Of a DNA stretch of 64,000 bases, positions 25,140-35,190 are shown piece after piece (within the stretch, counting starts at the first letter, position 1; each line of letters starts with the position of its first letter). The DNA comes from Voacanga thouarsii. Lineage: Eukaryota; Streptophyta; Magnoliopsida; Gentianales; Apocynaceae. Both the position numbers and the translations under genes were made by a program. The stretch spans positions 620,001-684,000 of the forward strand of contig JANUWF010001213.1 in assembly GCA_026120185.1 (NCBI GenBank), given 5' to 3'. The notes beneath the pieces are model-generated. The model did not search any database. It was not told the origin of the DNA and saw nothing but the letters and a program-made list of their open reading frames with translations.

Positions 25140-25470
25140 AACCTATGCAGAAATCAATAGAAACGCAATCAGAAATCAACAGAAACCTATGCAGTCCACA
25201 ACTTGATGAAGGTCGCCGGCAGCAATCGTCCAAAGCGGCGCAGGGCTGCAGTCAACCACAACTTGATGAAGGTCGCCGGTGGTTCGATGGTGGGGGGGAA
25301 TTGCTGCTTTGGTCCGGTGCGTCTTTCGGTGGTAGGAAAGGTAATGAGGAGGTAAGGTCACCGGCGGGATTGGAAGGGATTAGAGAGGGATAGCTGGAGA
25401 AGACAGAGAAAAAGGGAAAGAGCACAACGAAGGGAAAGACAAAAATGGTGTGTTATAGTCGTTGGGCTTT
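25140..25470 (-). promoter_or_regulatory. CACTA1 CT-rich leader, likely transcription start region
   Basis: On the minus strand this is CT-rich and relatively GC-rich, homologous to 40262-40560 in CACTA2. It lies just inside the second 5' subterminal array. It contains a duplicated segment (CAACTTGATGAAGGTCGCCGG at 25199 and 25260). Composition resembles a plant 5' UTR; no clear TATA box was seen. Confidence 0.45.
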
Positions 25471-26915
25471 GCGAGGGAAATTTCTATCGTTAATCCCTCT
25501 CTATTAGCGAAGAATTTGCAACTGTAAAAACAAATAAATAAATATCATCCCTCGCTAATCACTTGCAAATTAGCGTGCGATTAGCGAGGGACTTATTCAG
25601 TGACGGATTAGCGAGGGTCAACCTCAATGGATTTTTTAGTTCCTTTCTGATCCTTCGCTAATTGCATTTCATAAGAAAGGGATTAGTGAGGGATTTTTTG
25701 AATTTCAGATTCCGCTTAAAATTTTTGTTTTCAAGTTATAAGTTTTGCATCAATCGCTAATACATCTAAAATCTCTCGCTGTTATTTTTCGTCGCTAATC
25801 TGTCGCTATTTAGAGATGGATTAGGGACGGATATAACATTTTCCTCACTTTTTTCAATACTCTATTAGGAAAACATATTTATTTCTATCAACACTTAGCT
25901 ACAGATTAAGAGTATGAAATATTTCGCCAGTGAATAATTCTAAATAATCACCATGGTGTTTGTTTATGTTTAATTAGCATCGTTCCTGTTACGCTTACTA
26001 ATATATGAAAAGTTTAATTAGTATTGATATGTTTTCATATCCCAAAATTGTATTTATTACCCTAATCAAATATAATAAAACGTAATATATAGAACTTCGA
26101 TTGTACACGTAAACTAGACATAGTAATTAAATGTATGTTCATATTTGCATAATTATACATCGACCATATGATTGATGCATCAAACACACACACACACACA
26201 CAGTATATATGCATATAAAGTGATAAATGTATTATATATATACTACACATGATGAATTTGTACAGAGGTATAATGTATGCATATCATTTAATTATAATCT
26301 ATACTTTGTAACTTGCCGATGGTAATTACAGATATATTGAATGCAAATTCAAAAAATAATAAAGAATTAAGTATTTGTAAGGATATTACATAAAAAAATT
26401 TACCACACACAAAAGTATCGTGGGGAAAAAATTTGAGAATCTACAAAATGGGGAATCTCTTGGAAATTAGTGAGGGATTAGTGATGGAAATTTTCAGCGA
26501 TGGATTAGCGAGGAATTATTAATATCCTCAGCAATACAACTCTAATCCGTCGCAAATCAGGCAATGAATTGCAACTAATATTTTGGTTTCTATTCCGTCA
26601 CAAATTAGCGTTGGATTAGCTTGGGTCTAGTCACAAATCCGAAACTAAAAATTTACAACCAATATTAAGTAAAAATAAAATATCTGTTGCAAATCCCTAT
26701 CAAATTAGTGACAGATTAGAATGGGATTTCTTTATCCCTTGCTAATTTGAAAGGGTTTAAACTTAACGCTCATCCGTCGCTAATCAACTAGGGATTAGCG
26801 ATGGAAAGTCAATCTGTGTGCCGAACTCATTATTCCCTCGCTAATCCCTCGCAGATTTAGTGAGAGATTATTCCCTCGCTAATTTCCCTCGCTAATACCT
26901 GCCTTTCTTGTAGTA
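25470..26915. repeat. CACTA1 5' subterminal arrays
   Basis: Two arrays of the GCGAGGGATTAGCGACGG-type motif (about 25470-25850 and 26455-26915) flank an AT-rich spacer with a (CA)n tract at 26188-26203. The same two-array layout is seen at the 5' end of CACTA2. Confidence 0.8.
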
Positions 26916-27734
26916 TGGGTTAAGGAACTGCTGAATTCGAAAAATTCTTTCCATTTACCAAGTGAGACTAAGAGAGAGTTTCTAAACTATGCTGTAGTGT
27001 TGATGGAACAAGTATGGAAATATAGAAATTAATTATGTTCAAGAGAGGATTCTCAACAGTGGACTGTGATCTCTACTTATATCGCTAGGGATAGCTAAGA
27101 TCTATTGGGATGATGGTCTTAGTCGACTTTGGAGGAGGAAAACCCTATATCTTCCCCGGTCTTGGCAGGCTCCTCCATTTCCCTATATGAAAGTTAAATT
27201 TGACACTGCTTTTCAAGATGGGATTGCGATTTCTACCTATGTCTTTAGGGATCATTTGGGTCAACTTCTTTAGGTTTGGACTAGGAAAGAATTTACTGGT
27301 GATGCTTTTGCTGCTAAAGCTCTTACTGCCCATAATGCTTCATTGATCGCAAATATGGGCGACATCTCTAAAGTTATCTTTGAAGGTGACTCTCTCAATG
27401 TCATAAGGGTAATAGCTGGAGTTCACTCAGCAGATGAATAACTTGGTAAAGGATCAACAGATGCTGTGAAGTCTATACTCAGTGAAAGAAATTTTTGGAA
27501 GTATGTTTATGTCCCTAGGTTTAGGAATGTATGTGCTCATAAAATTACTAAATGAGCAAAACTTCACAATTATTTTAGTTATATACCAGCATCCCTCATT
27601 CCCCCTACCATTTTATGTAATCGTGGAGGAACTTTTTTAGTCCCTTAATCGAGTCCTGTAGGGTCTAAGGAGACGGTTTCTTCCTCTTCTATTTCTTCTG
27701 AAATACAGGGCTAACTCTTTATCTAGCAAAAAAA
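26916..27734 (+). pseudogene. LINE RNase H (RVT_3), right half and 3' end
   Basis: Directly after CACTA1 the frame resumes (VKELLNSKNSFHLPS) and leads to an RNase H-like domain: MKVKFDTAF, GDAFAAKALTAHNA, FEGDSLNVI and NVCAHKITK. Several stops and shifts break it. The 3' untranslated part ends in A8 at 27727-27735 followed by the TSD. RNase H normally removes RNA from the RNA:DNA hybrid; this copy is dead. Confidence 0.85.
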
Positions 27735-27747
27735 AGAATGAGTCATG

Positions 27748-27959
27748 CTTTATGGCAACTCTACCTAGTGATATTCTCCTAGGTCCAAAGGGAAAAGCAA
27801 GTAAAGTTATAATTGGTGTATTGTACATGATTCCTTCATCTATTGTTGTAAATATATGTGAAAATTTCTTACATATTTCTGAGGTTGAGATCTAATATCT
27901 TAATAAGTCTTTAAGATCAACGGATTGGTGACTTCTTGTACCTTTACCTTTACATTTCC
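27748..27959. other. Target DNA to the right of the LINE
   Basis: Short AT-rich stretch following the LINE TSD. It may continue the copia remnant seen before the LINE, but I could not confirm a match. Confidence 0.3.
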
Positions 27960-28535
27960 CTCCCTCCCTCTACAACAGTCTTTGTCTTCTTCCCTGTGTT
28001 TTGCAAGGCTTGGCCAGATCAGAGCTCTGGATCCTTCCAGAGGTCTGATTCTAGCTAAAGCTCTTGCCTTTTTGTAGTTTTGGTGGTCATACCTTTCTTT
28101 TGTTCCTCACACCACATCTAGCTTTCTTGTTTGCTTTTGCGGTGGCAGTTTACAACCAATGGCATGGGGTTCTTGCAGATCTTCGTCTTTCGGCATCGAT
28201 CATTTCTCCTTTTATTAAACCCACCTAGTGTTGGGTTCTTTTTCCGAATCTCTCCCTTTTCCCAGGTGATGTTGAAAACCATTGATATGCCCATGATTTT
28301 TCTCCATTACTGTTCACGGATCTAGTGGAGTCTGGAGTCCATGCTTTGGTCCTTGTGGATGGCGACCAGAAGGCTTGTGGATTGCTGTTGTGTGTTTGTT
28401 TTCTTATTTGTATTATTGTCTTTATTTCTTTATACTCTATCGCCTAGAGTGTGGTTTTTACTTGTTACCTATGGCTTTTGCTGTATGTGTAATTTTTATT
28501 ATGAATATATTTCACTTACTTAATAATAAAAAAAA
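27960..28535 (+). mobile_element. Poly(A)-ended retrosequence, copy 1
   Basis: Shares dispersed blocks with 34075-34660: a structured head (GAGCTCTGGATCCTTCCAGAG hairpin region near 28021), GTTGATACGCCC-like and TGTTCACGGAT blocks near 28275-28325, and an A-rich tail. No protein recognised; open frames here are Phe/Leu-rich and not shared. Likely a non-LTR retroelement (SINE-like or LINE 3' end). Confidence 0.5.
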
Positions 28536-28539
28536 ATGA

Positions 28540-29661
28540 GTATATAAGATCAATCTTGGTAGGAGTGCATAAGAACTCTCTTGATACACTTAACCACTTA
28601 ACCTTGCTATATTGAGAAGGATGAAATTAATTTTTCTTAATAAATTCATAGACTATTTTAGTCTAAATGTGCATGATCATTCTTGATGAATTTACCTTTC
28701 TAAGTACAAAATGGAGCCACTACAATAAGGATTAGATAGGTTAAATCCTAAAGCACTCAGAGATATGGATTCGGGGCAGATGGCCATAAGATGCGAAAAT
28801 ATTTAGTTTTTCTCCTCTAGGGTTGGCAATCTAGGCGAGGCACTTTTATTTTATTCGGTAAGCTATTCAAGACTTCAATCACTAAATAGCTCAATGACTT
28901 AGAGATACCTGCACTAGCTAATAGTTCAGGCCCAAAATACACTATTAATGAAACACATTATTAGCATCAATGTTTCATCTAAATTTTCGAAATAAGTACA
29001 GGGGATTGTTGTAGATTTGTTTTAAAAAATTTAAAAAATTAAATTTTGAAAAGAAATATTGGATTTTGGAAAAGATATTAAACAACTCTTCTGATAATTC
29101 ATTGTTTTGGCAAAATACATTTTACCAATGGATTCAATATTTCATACAAAAAATATTGTATCTAAAAACATTTCTTTTTTCGGTATTCTATAAATATATA
29201 TTTTATATATAAAAACATTTACATTTTACCAAACTATTCTATTTTTCTGGATATATATTTTATTTATAAATATATATTATTCTTTTATTTTCAAAACATT
29301 CAAAAGATTAGAACAAGAGAGCCATTTCTTGGATTAAGAGATACTAGAGGTTAATGTATAGGTTCAATAAAGAATGGTAACTTTCTTGAATGATAGTTTT
29401 GTCTATTAGTTGAAATACTGTAACTTTTTAGGGTCAATCCAAATTTTCTCACCTCCGAAATGACAGAAAAGGCCATAAAAAATATCATGTGCAAGTCACA
29501 CAATTTTGTTCTGCTAGTTTCAAATGGTGAAAATTGGACAGAAGGGCAAAATTAGTTCTCTACGTAGTTGGAGGGCAATCTTTAAAGATGGCCAGAGTTT
29601 GAAAAAATAGTCGATGGCTAGAAATAAAAGTTCCTCTCGCTTGCAGAGACAAGGAGGTCTT
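28540..29661. other. AT-rich intergenic DNA
   Basis: No gene recognised. About 29380-29405 shares a 24-bp block (AACTTTCTTGAATGATAGTTTTGT) with 9236-9260, suggesting remnants of a dispersed repeat. Confidence 0.5.
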
Positions 29662-30502
29662 TGTGATACCCCAATCCTACATGGGATTGGAATGAGAAGA
29701 ATGAATGGTATATAAGAATGGGCCTAAGTACCAATTATCAACTTGGGATATCCATTTTGGCCCAACGAGGATAGCGGCCAAATAGTTGACCGTGGGTGCT
29801 GCCAGGCCCATAGTCGCCCTCCTAGGTCCGCGGGCACGAGGCGTGACATTTGGTATCAGAGCAAGTAACCAACCCCCGGTATGGGAATTAAGTACTACAC
29901 CATGTGCGGTGGAGCCACCTCTAGAATCCTATGCTGCCTGGTTAGTTCTGGGTTTGGCCCCTAAAGTATGGGCCCAGCGAGGACGCTTGGGCCTAAAGGA
30001 GGGGTGAATGTGATACCCCGATCCTATATGGAATTGGGATGAGAAGTGTGTATGGTATATAAGGATGGGCTTAAGTACCCATTGTCAACTTGGGATATCC
30101 ATGGGTTTAACCCCTAAAGTATGGGCCCAACGAGGACGCTTGGGGCTAAAGGAGGGGTGAATATGATACCCCAATCCCACATGGGATTGGGATGAAAAGT
30201 CTGTATGGTATATATGGATGGGCTTAAGTACCCATTGTCAACTTGGGATATCCATGGGTTTGGCCCCTAAAGTATGGGCCCAGCGAAGATGCTTTGGGAA
30301 AAAGGAGGGGTGAATGTGATACCCCAATCCCATATGGGATTGGGATGAGAAGTGTGTATGGTATATAAGAATGGGCCTAAGTACCCATTGTCAACTTGGA
30401 ATATCCATTTTGGCCTAGCGAGGACGGCGGCCAAGTAGTTGACAGTGGGTGCTGCCAGGCCTATAGTCGCGCTTCTGGGTCCGCGGGGCACAAGGCATGA
30501 CA
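29662..30502 (+). mobile_element. TRIM retrotransposon amplified as a tandem array
   Basis: Left LTR 29662-29848 (TGTGATACCCC to GTGACA), PBS TGGTATCAGAGC at 29851-29862, internal region, purine tract AAAGGAGGGGTGAA, then LTR starts at 30009, 30162 and 30315. The last LTR (30315-30502) is full length. The two middle units are 153-bp hybrids of a 5' LTR part fused to a 3' internal part at a TTGGCCC-like homology. A perfect TSD GTCTT flanks the whole block (29657-29661 and 30503-30507). There is no coding capacity, as usual for TRIMs. Confidence 0.88.
29851..29862 (+). promoter_or_regulatory. TRIM primer-binding site (initiator Met tRNA)
   Basis: TGGTATCAGAGC, two bases after the left LTR, is the standard complement to the 3' end of plant initiator methionine tRNA. 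Confidence 0.85.
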
Positions 30503-30555
30503 GTCTTAATCAAAGCAATCAACACATCAAACACATGCTTTTGTCTAGGAATATT

Positions 30556-30777
30556 TGGTGGTTCACAAGCGGGAAATTCGTAAGTAGATCACATTTATGT
30601 GGATCAAAAAGTTTAAACAGTACTTGCAGTTGTTAGCTCGGCTGGTTGAGCCTTCTGCCTTTGGTCTGGTGGTTCACAATCGGGAAATTCGTAAGTAGAT
30701 CACATTCATGTGGATCAAAAAGTTTAAACAGTACCTGCAGTTGTTAGCTCAGCTGGTTGAGCCTTCCGCCTTTGGTC
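30556..30777. repeat. 111-bp tandem duplication carrying a SINE head
   Basis: Units 30556-30666 and 30667-30777 are about 95% identical and each ends in the first part of the SINE (GTTGTTAGCTC at 30629 and 30740). Only the second unit continues into a full SINE, so the duplication happened after SINE insertion. Confidence 0.85.
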
Positions 30778-30913
30778 TAGATGGATGAGGAGGTCGCTGG
30801 TTTGACTTTCGCTGCAGGTATTAGAAGTTTATCCATTCAGTAACTTCGGAGTCCATGGGAATTAATTGGGTTGCAAAACCCAAATATCCCAGGTTAATCT
30901 AAAAAAAAAAAAA
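30733..30913 (+). mobile_element. tRNA-derived SINE (about 181 bp)
   Basis: Contains a pol III A box (TAGCTCAGCTGG, 30744-30755) and a B box-like GGTTTGACTTT (30799-30809), and ends in A13. TSD TTAAACAGT is perfect at 30724-30732 and 30914-30922. The body past the tRNA-like head ends GGTTAATCT before the poly(A). Confidence 0.82.
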
Positions 30914-30959
30914 TTAAACAGTTGTATCATATAATCTGCATTTTATGTAATATCCACAT

Positions 30960-32057
30960 AAATCAACTCTGTGCTTGGTTTTGTGTAAACCAGGAGCTGA
31001 AGAAGGGCTTGGACTTTCATGATTTGGAATCTTCCAATCATGCCTTATTCGCAAAGCAAGAATGACGTATTATCCAACCTCTTTCCTCTGTCTCCTGGCT
31101 AGTACTATCCTCACGGTACATGAGGAAGACTTGGGTTCATGTTCATCTCACTCAACGGAGTACAACTTCTGAGCTGTGATCTAGAATGCAAAGGCCCCCT
31201 CTTAGGTGCATCTCTTTCATGGCGTGTCTGCCTTAACATTTTGATTACAGGAGGAAATCTAAAGAAACGATAAAAAAAAAAAAAAAATATGCTTCTTGCA
31301 CTTTCTGTGGTGAAGAGGTTGAAACCTAAGACCACTGCCTCTTGTATCCGATGGTAAGAGAAGTTTCCAGTTTTATTGGGTTTGAAGATCAATCGAATAA
31401 TGGTCTATAAGCCTTTATCTTTTTGAGATTGCTAGAAATGATAATGGAATTGCCAGATGAAGGATTGCTTGAATTATGATGGCTGAACGGTAATGCATAT
31501 ATTGGTTTTTCAATCACATTGGAAGACTTCAGCTACGGTAGCTTCTCTAGTCAAACAGCTCCTGGAAGAATTCCACAGTTCCAGTGGTGCTGACCCGCTA
31601 CGATTCGAAAAAGGGCAGGCAAGCCAGATAGTATGGGTGCCTTCTTCCCAACATCAGTTCAAACTAAATTTGGACTGATTTTTCTCCCTTACAGATGCAG
31701 GTGTTGGGGGTCATTCTAAGTGATCAGTTCACCCTAGTAAGTTTTTGGATGGTTTCTCCAAGTGCGTTGAAGATTGTCCTTCAGCTGAAATAGTAGAGAT
31801 TCTCACCTTTAAAGCAAGGACTGCAGTTGGCTCATTCCCTGGCCCCCGGACTGATGCTCATTAAAGGTGATTCTCTAAGAGTCATTCATTCAGCATCTAA
31901 ACTCCTATTCACTCAGACACAAGCCATGTGCTCCAAGAGACAAACAGGGAATACTCCTGCGCATTACTTTGCTTAGCAGGTCACGAATATTGAGTTTTAT
32001 CAATTTAGTGCGGGGATTCCTCCTATTCCTATTTTCTTGAAACCATCTTTCTTTTAA
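30960..32057 (+). pseudogene. LINE remnant (RT end, zf-RVT, RNase H)
   Basis: Degenerate matches in order: KKGLDFHDLESSNHALFAKQ (RT C-terminal), CTFCGEEVET and DHCLLYP (zf-RVT), WVPSSQHQFKLNLD and DAGVGG (RNase H start), then an end resembling AGIPPIPIFL. Many stops and shifts. The SINE lies at its left edge and a MULE has inserted at its right edge (32058). Confidence 0.72.
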
Positions 32058-33891
32058 GGGTTAAAAGGTAAAAATGCCCTTTAAATTTAGTCACTTTGCA
32101 ATCTTACTCTTGATTTTATAAATGTTTGATTATACTCTTTGATGTACTAAAACATTTCAATGTTACTATTGCATTAAAAATCTAAGAGTTAACTTTATGT
32201 TTGGTTGTTAATAAGAATTTTATTGGAAAAAGATAAAATTTAAAGACTTATTTAAAAAAACTCAAAAACAAAAATTCTTTACAATATTTTCTTTTATTTC
32301 CTTTCATGATTTTCTTGAAGTTCTTCATTTCTTCTTTTTCTTCCTATATTTTTGAATTTTTTATTTTTAAATTTTCTTTTTAGGTGTATTTTTCAAACAC
32401 AAAATGCATCAGTACCCCTCTATTTTTATAAATTATAGATTTTTTTCCTTAAAATTATAAACCGAACAAATCCTTACTTTCTAATGAATCAATGACTATT
32501 TTTCAAATCGATGGCTTTCTCTTTGTTGGTTCCAGCAGTGCCTCTGTACTTTATAGGCCAACCTTTGTTATGCAAACAAGTGCTAGTTCCCTAATCAACT
32601 CTGAACAAAGGATGCACTACTCAACTAATATTTCCATTACTAGTACTTAATTCATGTATACTTCAACAAATTTAATATACACTGCATGTAGTATAATTGA
32701 CAAAGTAAAAAGATGATTATTTATCAAATCAAGATTAAATATCATATATTTAGTTTATTTAAGTGCGATCAAACTCGTATTTATATGATTAAAAGTTTGA
32801 AATGGAAACTCATAGTTATAATTGTTGGTCGGACGAAACTCAAATATTTAAATTATAAAAAAAATAAATTAACTGTATATTCTCTTCTATCCTTTATTCT
32901 AAAGAATCAAAATAACCGATAAAGAAACGCTAATAGTAAAATGAAAACAGAGAGAAATATAAAAAGGTACTTTCCCTTTAAATTCTTTGAATAGAAAAAT
33001 GGGTCTGTTCCACTAGATAGAATATTCAAGATTATACATATGTGACCAAAAAAAAAAAAAACAAAGGCTCGTTCACGTGTCAATTTAGCACATGGAATTT
33101 GACTAGTGATTTAGCACATGGAAAAATAATTATGTTTTCATCTGATGAAACAAAAACTACAAAGACCCAATTGGAAATGGACCAAAATTCGGTGATTCTA
33201 TGGAGGTGCTGTTGATGGAGGCATTAAACTTTGAAGAAGAAAATGCTAAGAGTCATCGCATGAGCACTCGCCCCCCACAAAAACTGAAATTTTATGTATA
33301 TATATATATATGTTTTCCTGTCAACCTTGAGGTTGAAAGTTTACATTCAATTCCATCTCATTGCATTGAAGTTAGAAGTTAGATACACGATTCCGCAGAC
33401 TTGATACCCTTGTACAAAACTCTGCAGAGGTCAATCTAGCAAATTTCTACTGAAGAAAATTTATACTTCTTTACTCCTTCGATCTATTTGAAAATTAGAG
33501 GGTATGAATTTTTTGATTTTTAGTTTGAATCTAAAAAAGTAGAGGGACACTGATATATTTTGTTTTTGAAAAATACATCTAAAAAGATATTTTAAAAATA
33601 AAGAATTCAAACAAGAAGGAAGAAGAAGAAAAAAAATGAAGAATTTCAAAAAAATAATGAAATGAAGCAAAAGAAAATATTGTAAAAATTTTTATTTTTG
33701 AATCTTTTAAATAAATGTTTAAACTTTAACTTTTTACAATAAAGTAACATAAAGTTGATTATTATATTTTTAATGGAATAATAACATTGAAATATTTTAA
33801 TACTTAGTTGGAAATAATTAAGTATTTTATAAAATAAAAAATAAAATTATCAAAGTAATCAAATTTAAAAAAATATTTTTGCCTTTAACCC
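32058..33891. mobile_element. Non-autonomous Mutator-like element (1834 bp)
   Basis: Long terminal inverted repeats of about 400 bp (32058-32460 and about 33490-33891), roughly 80% identical, starting GGGTTAAAAGG and ending CCTTTAACCC. A perfect 9-bp TSD, TTCTTTTAA, flanks it at 32049-32057 and 33892-33900, the length expected for MULEs. The 1-kb interior (32461-33489) has no transposase or recognisable host gene fragment; a short open stretch at 33200-33382 is not recognised. Confidence 0.88.
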
Positions 33892-34074
33892 TTCTTTTAA
33901 TCATTTTCTTTGCTTTGTTTTCCTGTCCACTTACATATCCACTCCCTGTTGTCCTTTGTGACCTTCACCATTTTGTCACCTCACCTCGCCTTTCTCTGTA
34001 ATTTTCTGGTCTTTTTTGTGGTCCCGTAGATGACCCAGTTAATAAGAAGAGGCATCGTGCACTCCGCTTTCTCT

Positions 34075-34660
34075 CTCTATCAACCTTCCCTCTCTGGTTT
34101 TCATCTTTATGCTCTTTGCTTAGCTCTCTTTGGCTAGATCTGAGCTCCGGCCTCTATCGGAGCGTGGATCTTGGCCAAAGATCCATTCTTTCTCTTTATT
34201 TATGTTGATTTTTCTCTTCTTTTGGCATCAAACCTCAAAAATTTTCTTCTTTGGCTTTCTTTCTCCAGTTCTACTTCTCTTCGGCTTGTGTTCTTTGTAT
34301 TCCTACTTGTGCTTGTTCTTCTCCTTGTGTTTGTTGTTCTTCATTTACCCAACAATTGATTTGGGCCCTTCCCCCACTTCTCACCTATATCTGAGGCAAT
34401 TTTCAAGACCGTTGATACGCCCAGAGTCTTCTACATTGCTGTTCACGGATTTAGGTGGATTTGGTTTGCTCAGATCGTTGATGTTCGCGGATGATGGTAA
34501 TGTAGTCAAGAAGAGGTTTTTTGTGTGTTTATTGTATTTTATGTATTGTACTATTTCCTCCCGGGTGAGGTTGTTTTTCTGTTACCATGATCTTGTTATC
34601 CACATGTGTAACATGTTCTTTCTTTATGAATAAAACAATATTAACTATCAAAAAAAAAAA
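34075..34660 (+). mobile_element. Poly(A)-ended retrosequence, copy 2
   Basis: Related to 27960-28535. The head has two hairpins (GCTCCG/CGGAGC at 34144-34163 and GGATCTT/AAGATCC at 34166-34184), followed by a pyrimidine-rich body, the ACTGCTGTTCACGGATTTAG-like block near 34435 and A16 near 34650. Long open frames here encode only Phe/Leu/Ser-rich low-complexity peptides and are not supported as genes. Confidence 0.5.
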
Positions 34661-34679
34661 AAAAAAGAATGAAGGCATT

Positions 34680-35190
34680 CTGAATCTTGACGCATCTGAT
34701 GGAATTAACAATAGTGGTGGTGATTGTTTTCATGAATAGTACTAGGAATTTGAGGTGGGTTGGATGGAAAAATTATACTAATAGAATAATATTATAATTA
34801 AAAAAAAATTGAAGTGGACAAAATATAAAATTTTAAATTTTTTTAAAAAATAATTTAAAAATAAATTACAAAATTTTAAAAAAATTTGGAAATCTGTCCA
34901 TGATTGGTCTCCCTTAGAAAAAGGTTCTTTCGCCCCACGGGTATAGATGGGCTGGTAAGTGCTGAGGTGATTGGAGTGGAGACACCCTGATAACGGAGAT
35001 TTGACTTCACGTGGTGACCGTTCTTTGCTAAAATATTATGGGGGCTACTGCCGGGGTTAGTCCGCTGGTCTTCCCCCTTGCAGGACTATCACTTGTATAC
35101 ATCTCTCGATTTGCATCCAGCCTAATCAAGGAACCTCTAATCAGGCAGGGGTTCGCCTTCGAAACTTTCCCTTATCCAACAAAAGGTTCT
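34680..35190. other. AT-rich DNA and possible LINE 5' UTR
   Basis: 34740-34890 is very AT-rich. 34900-35190 is GC-richer and precedes LINE ORF1, so it may be that element's 5' untranslated region. No coding signal. Confidence 0.35.

Larger units (their letters stand above)
21060..25140. other. CACTA1 5' non-coding region upstream of transposase
   Basis: About 4 kb without convincing coding sequence, homologous in inverse orientation to 40560-45079. It holds three direct repeats of about 120 bp, a conserved tandem motif at 22801-22860 and a small MITE-like foldback at 24868. It probably represents a long 5' leader with introns, or regulatory spacer. The open stretches seen inside it are short and not conserved between copies. 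Confidence 0.55.
11713..26915 (-). mobile_element. CACTA transposon copy 1 (En/Spm superfamily)
   Basis: Left end CACTACAAGAAAAT, right end CTTTCTTGTAGTA (terminal G changed to A). TSD is TGG, altered to TAG on the left (11710-11712) and intact on the right (26916-26918). Total 15,203 bp, about 12.2 kb without two solo LTRs. Both genes are on the minus strand: TNP2-like transposase (21052 to 17440), then a Transposase_24-like gene (17230 to 15560). The 5' end is thus the right end. Long subterminal motif arrays lie at both ends. Coding frames are broken and one terminus is mutated, so autonomy is unlikely. Confidence 0.93.
10785..27734 (+). mobile_element. 5'-truncated plant LINE (L1-like), split by CACTA1
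   Basis: The LINE's own sequence is 10785-11712 plus 26916-27734 (about 1.75 kb); the middle is CACTA1. A 13-bp TSD, AGAATGAGTCATG, flanks it at 10772-10784 and 27735-27747, the right copy directly after a short poly(A). This identifies one non-LTR insertion with target-primed features. It carries only the RT C-terminal region, zf-RVT and RNase H, so it was truncated at insertion. Confidence 0.88.

Noticed and set aside
25145..25393. Small gene with a repeated LDEGRR peptide
   Set aside because: The peptide repeat comes from a 60-bp DNA duplication in the CACTA leader; the strand is opposite to the element's genes and CACTA2 has no equivalent.
29786..30007. 73-codon open frame in the TRIM
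   Set aside because: Spans LTR, PBS and internal region of a non-coding TRIM and is repeated only because the LTR is.
29662..30502. Cassandra TRIM (LTR with 5S rRNA sequence)
   Set aside because: The LTR start is similar, but no 5S rRNA internal promoter sequence is present.
30744..30815. Possible tRNA gene (A and B box)
   Set aside because: Cannot form a full cloverleaf as read; it is the head of a SINE with poly(A) and a 9-bp TSD.
33473..33560. Stowaway-like start (TACTCCTTCGATC)
   Set aside because: No matching inverted end; the region is mostly the right TIR of the MULE.
34130..34633. 167-codon open frame as a membrane protein gene
   Set aside because: Phe/Leu/Ser composition follows the T-rich sequence, no homologue recognised, and it lies in a poly(A)-ended retrosequence whose sister copy lacks the frame.
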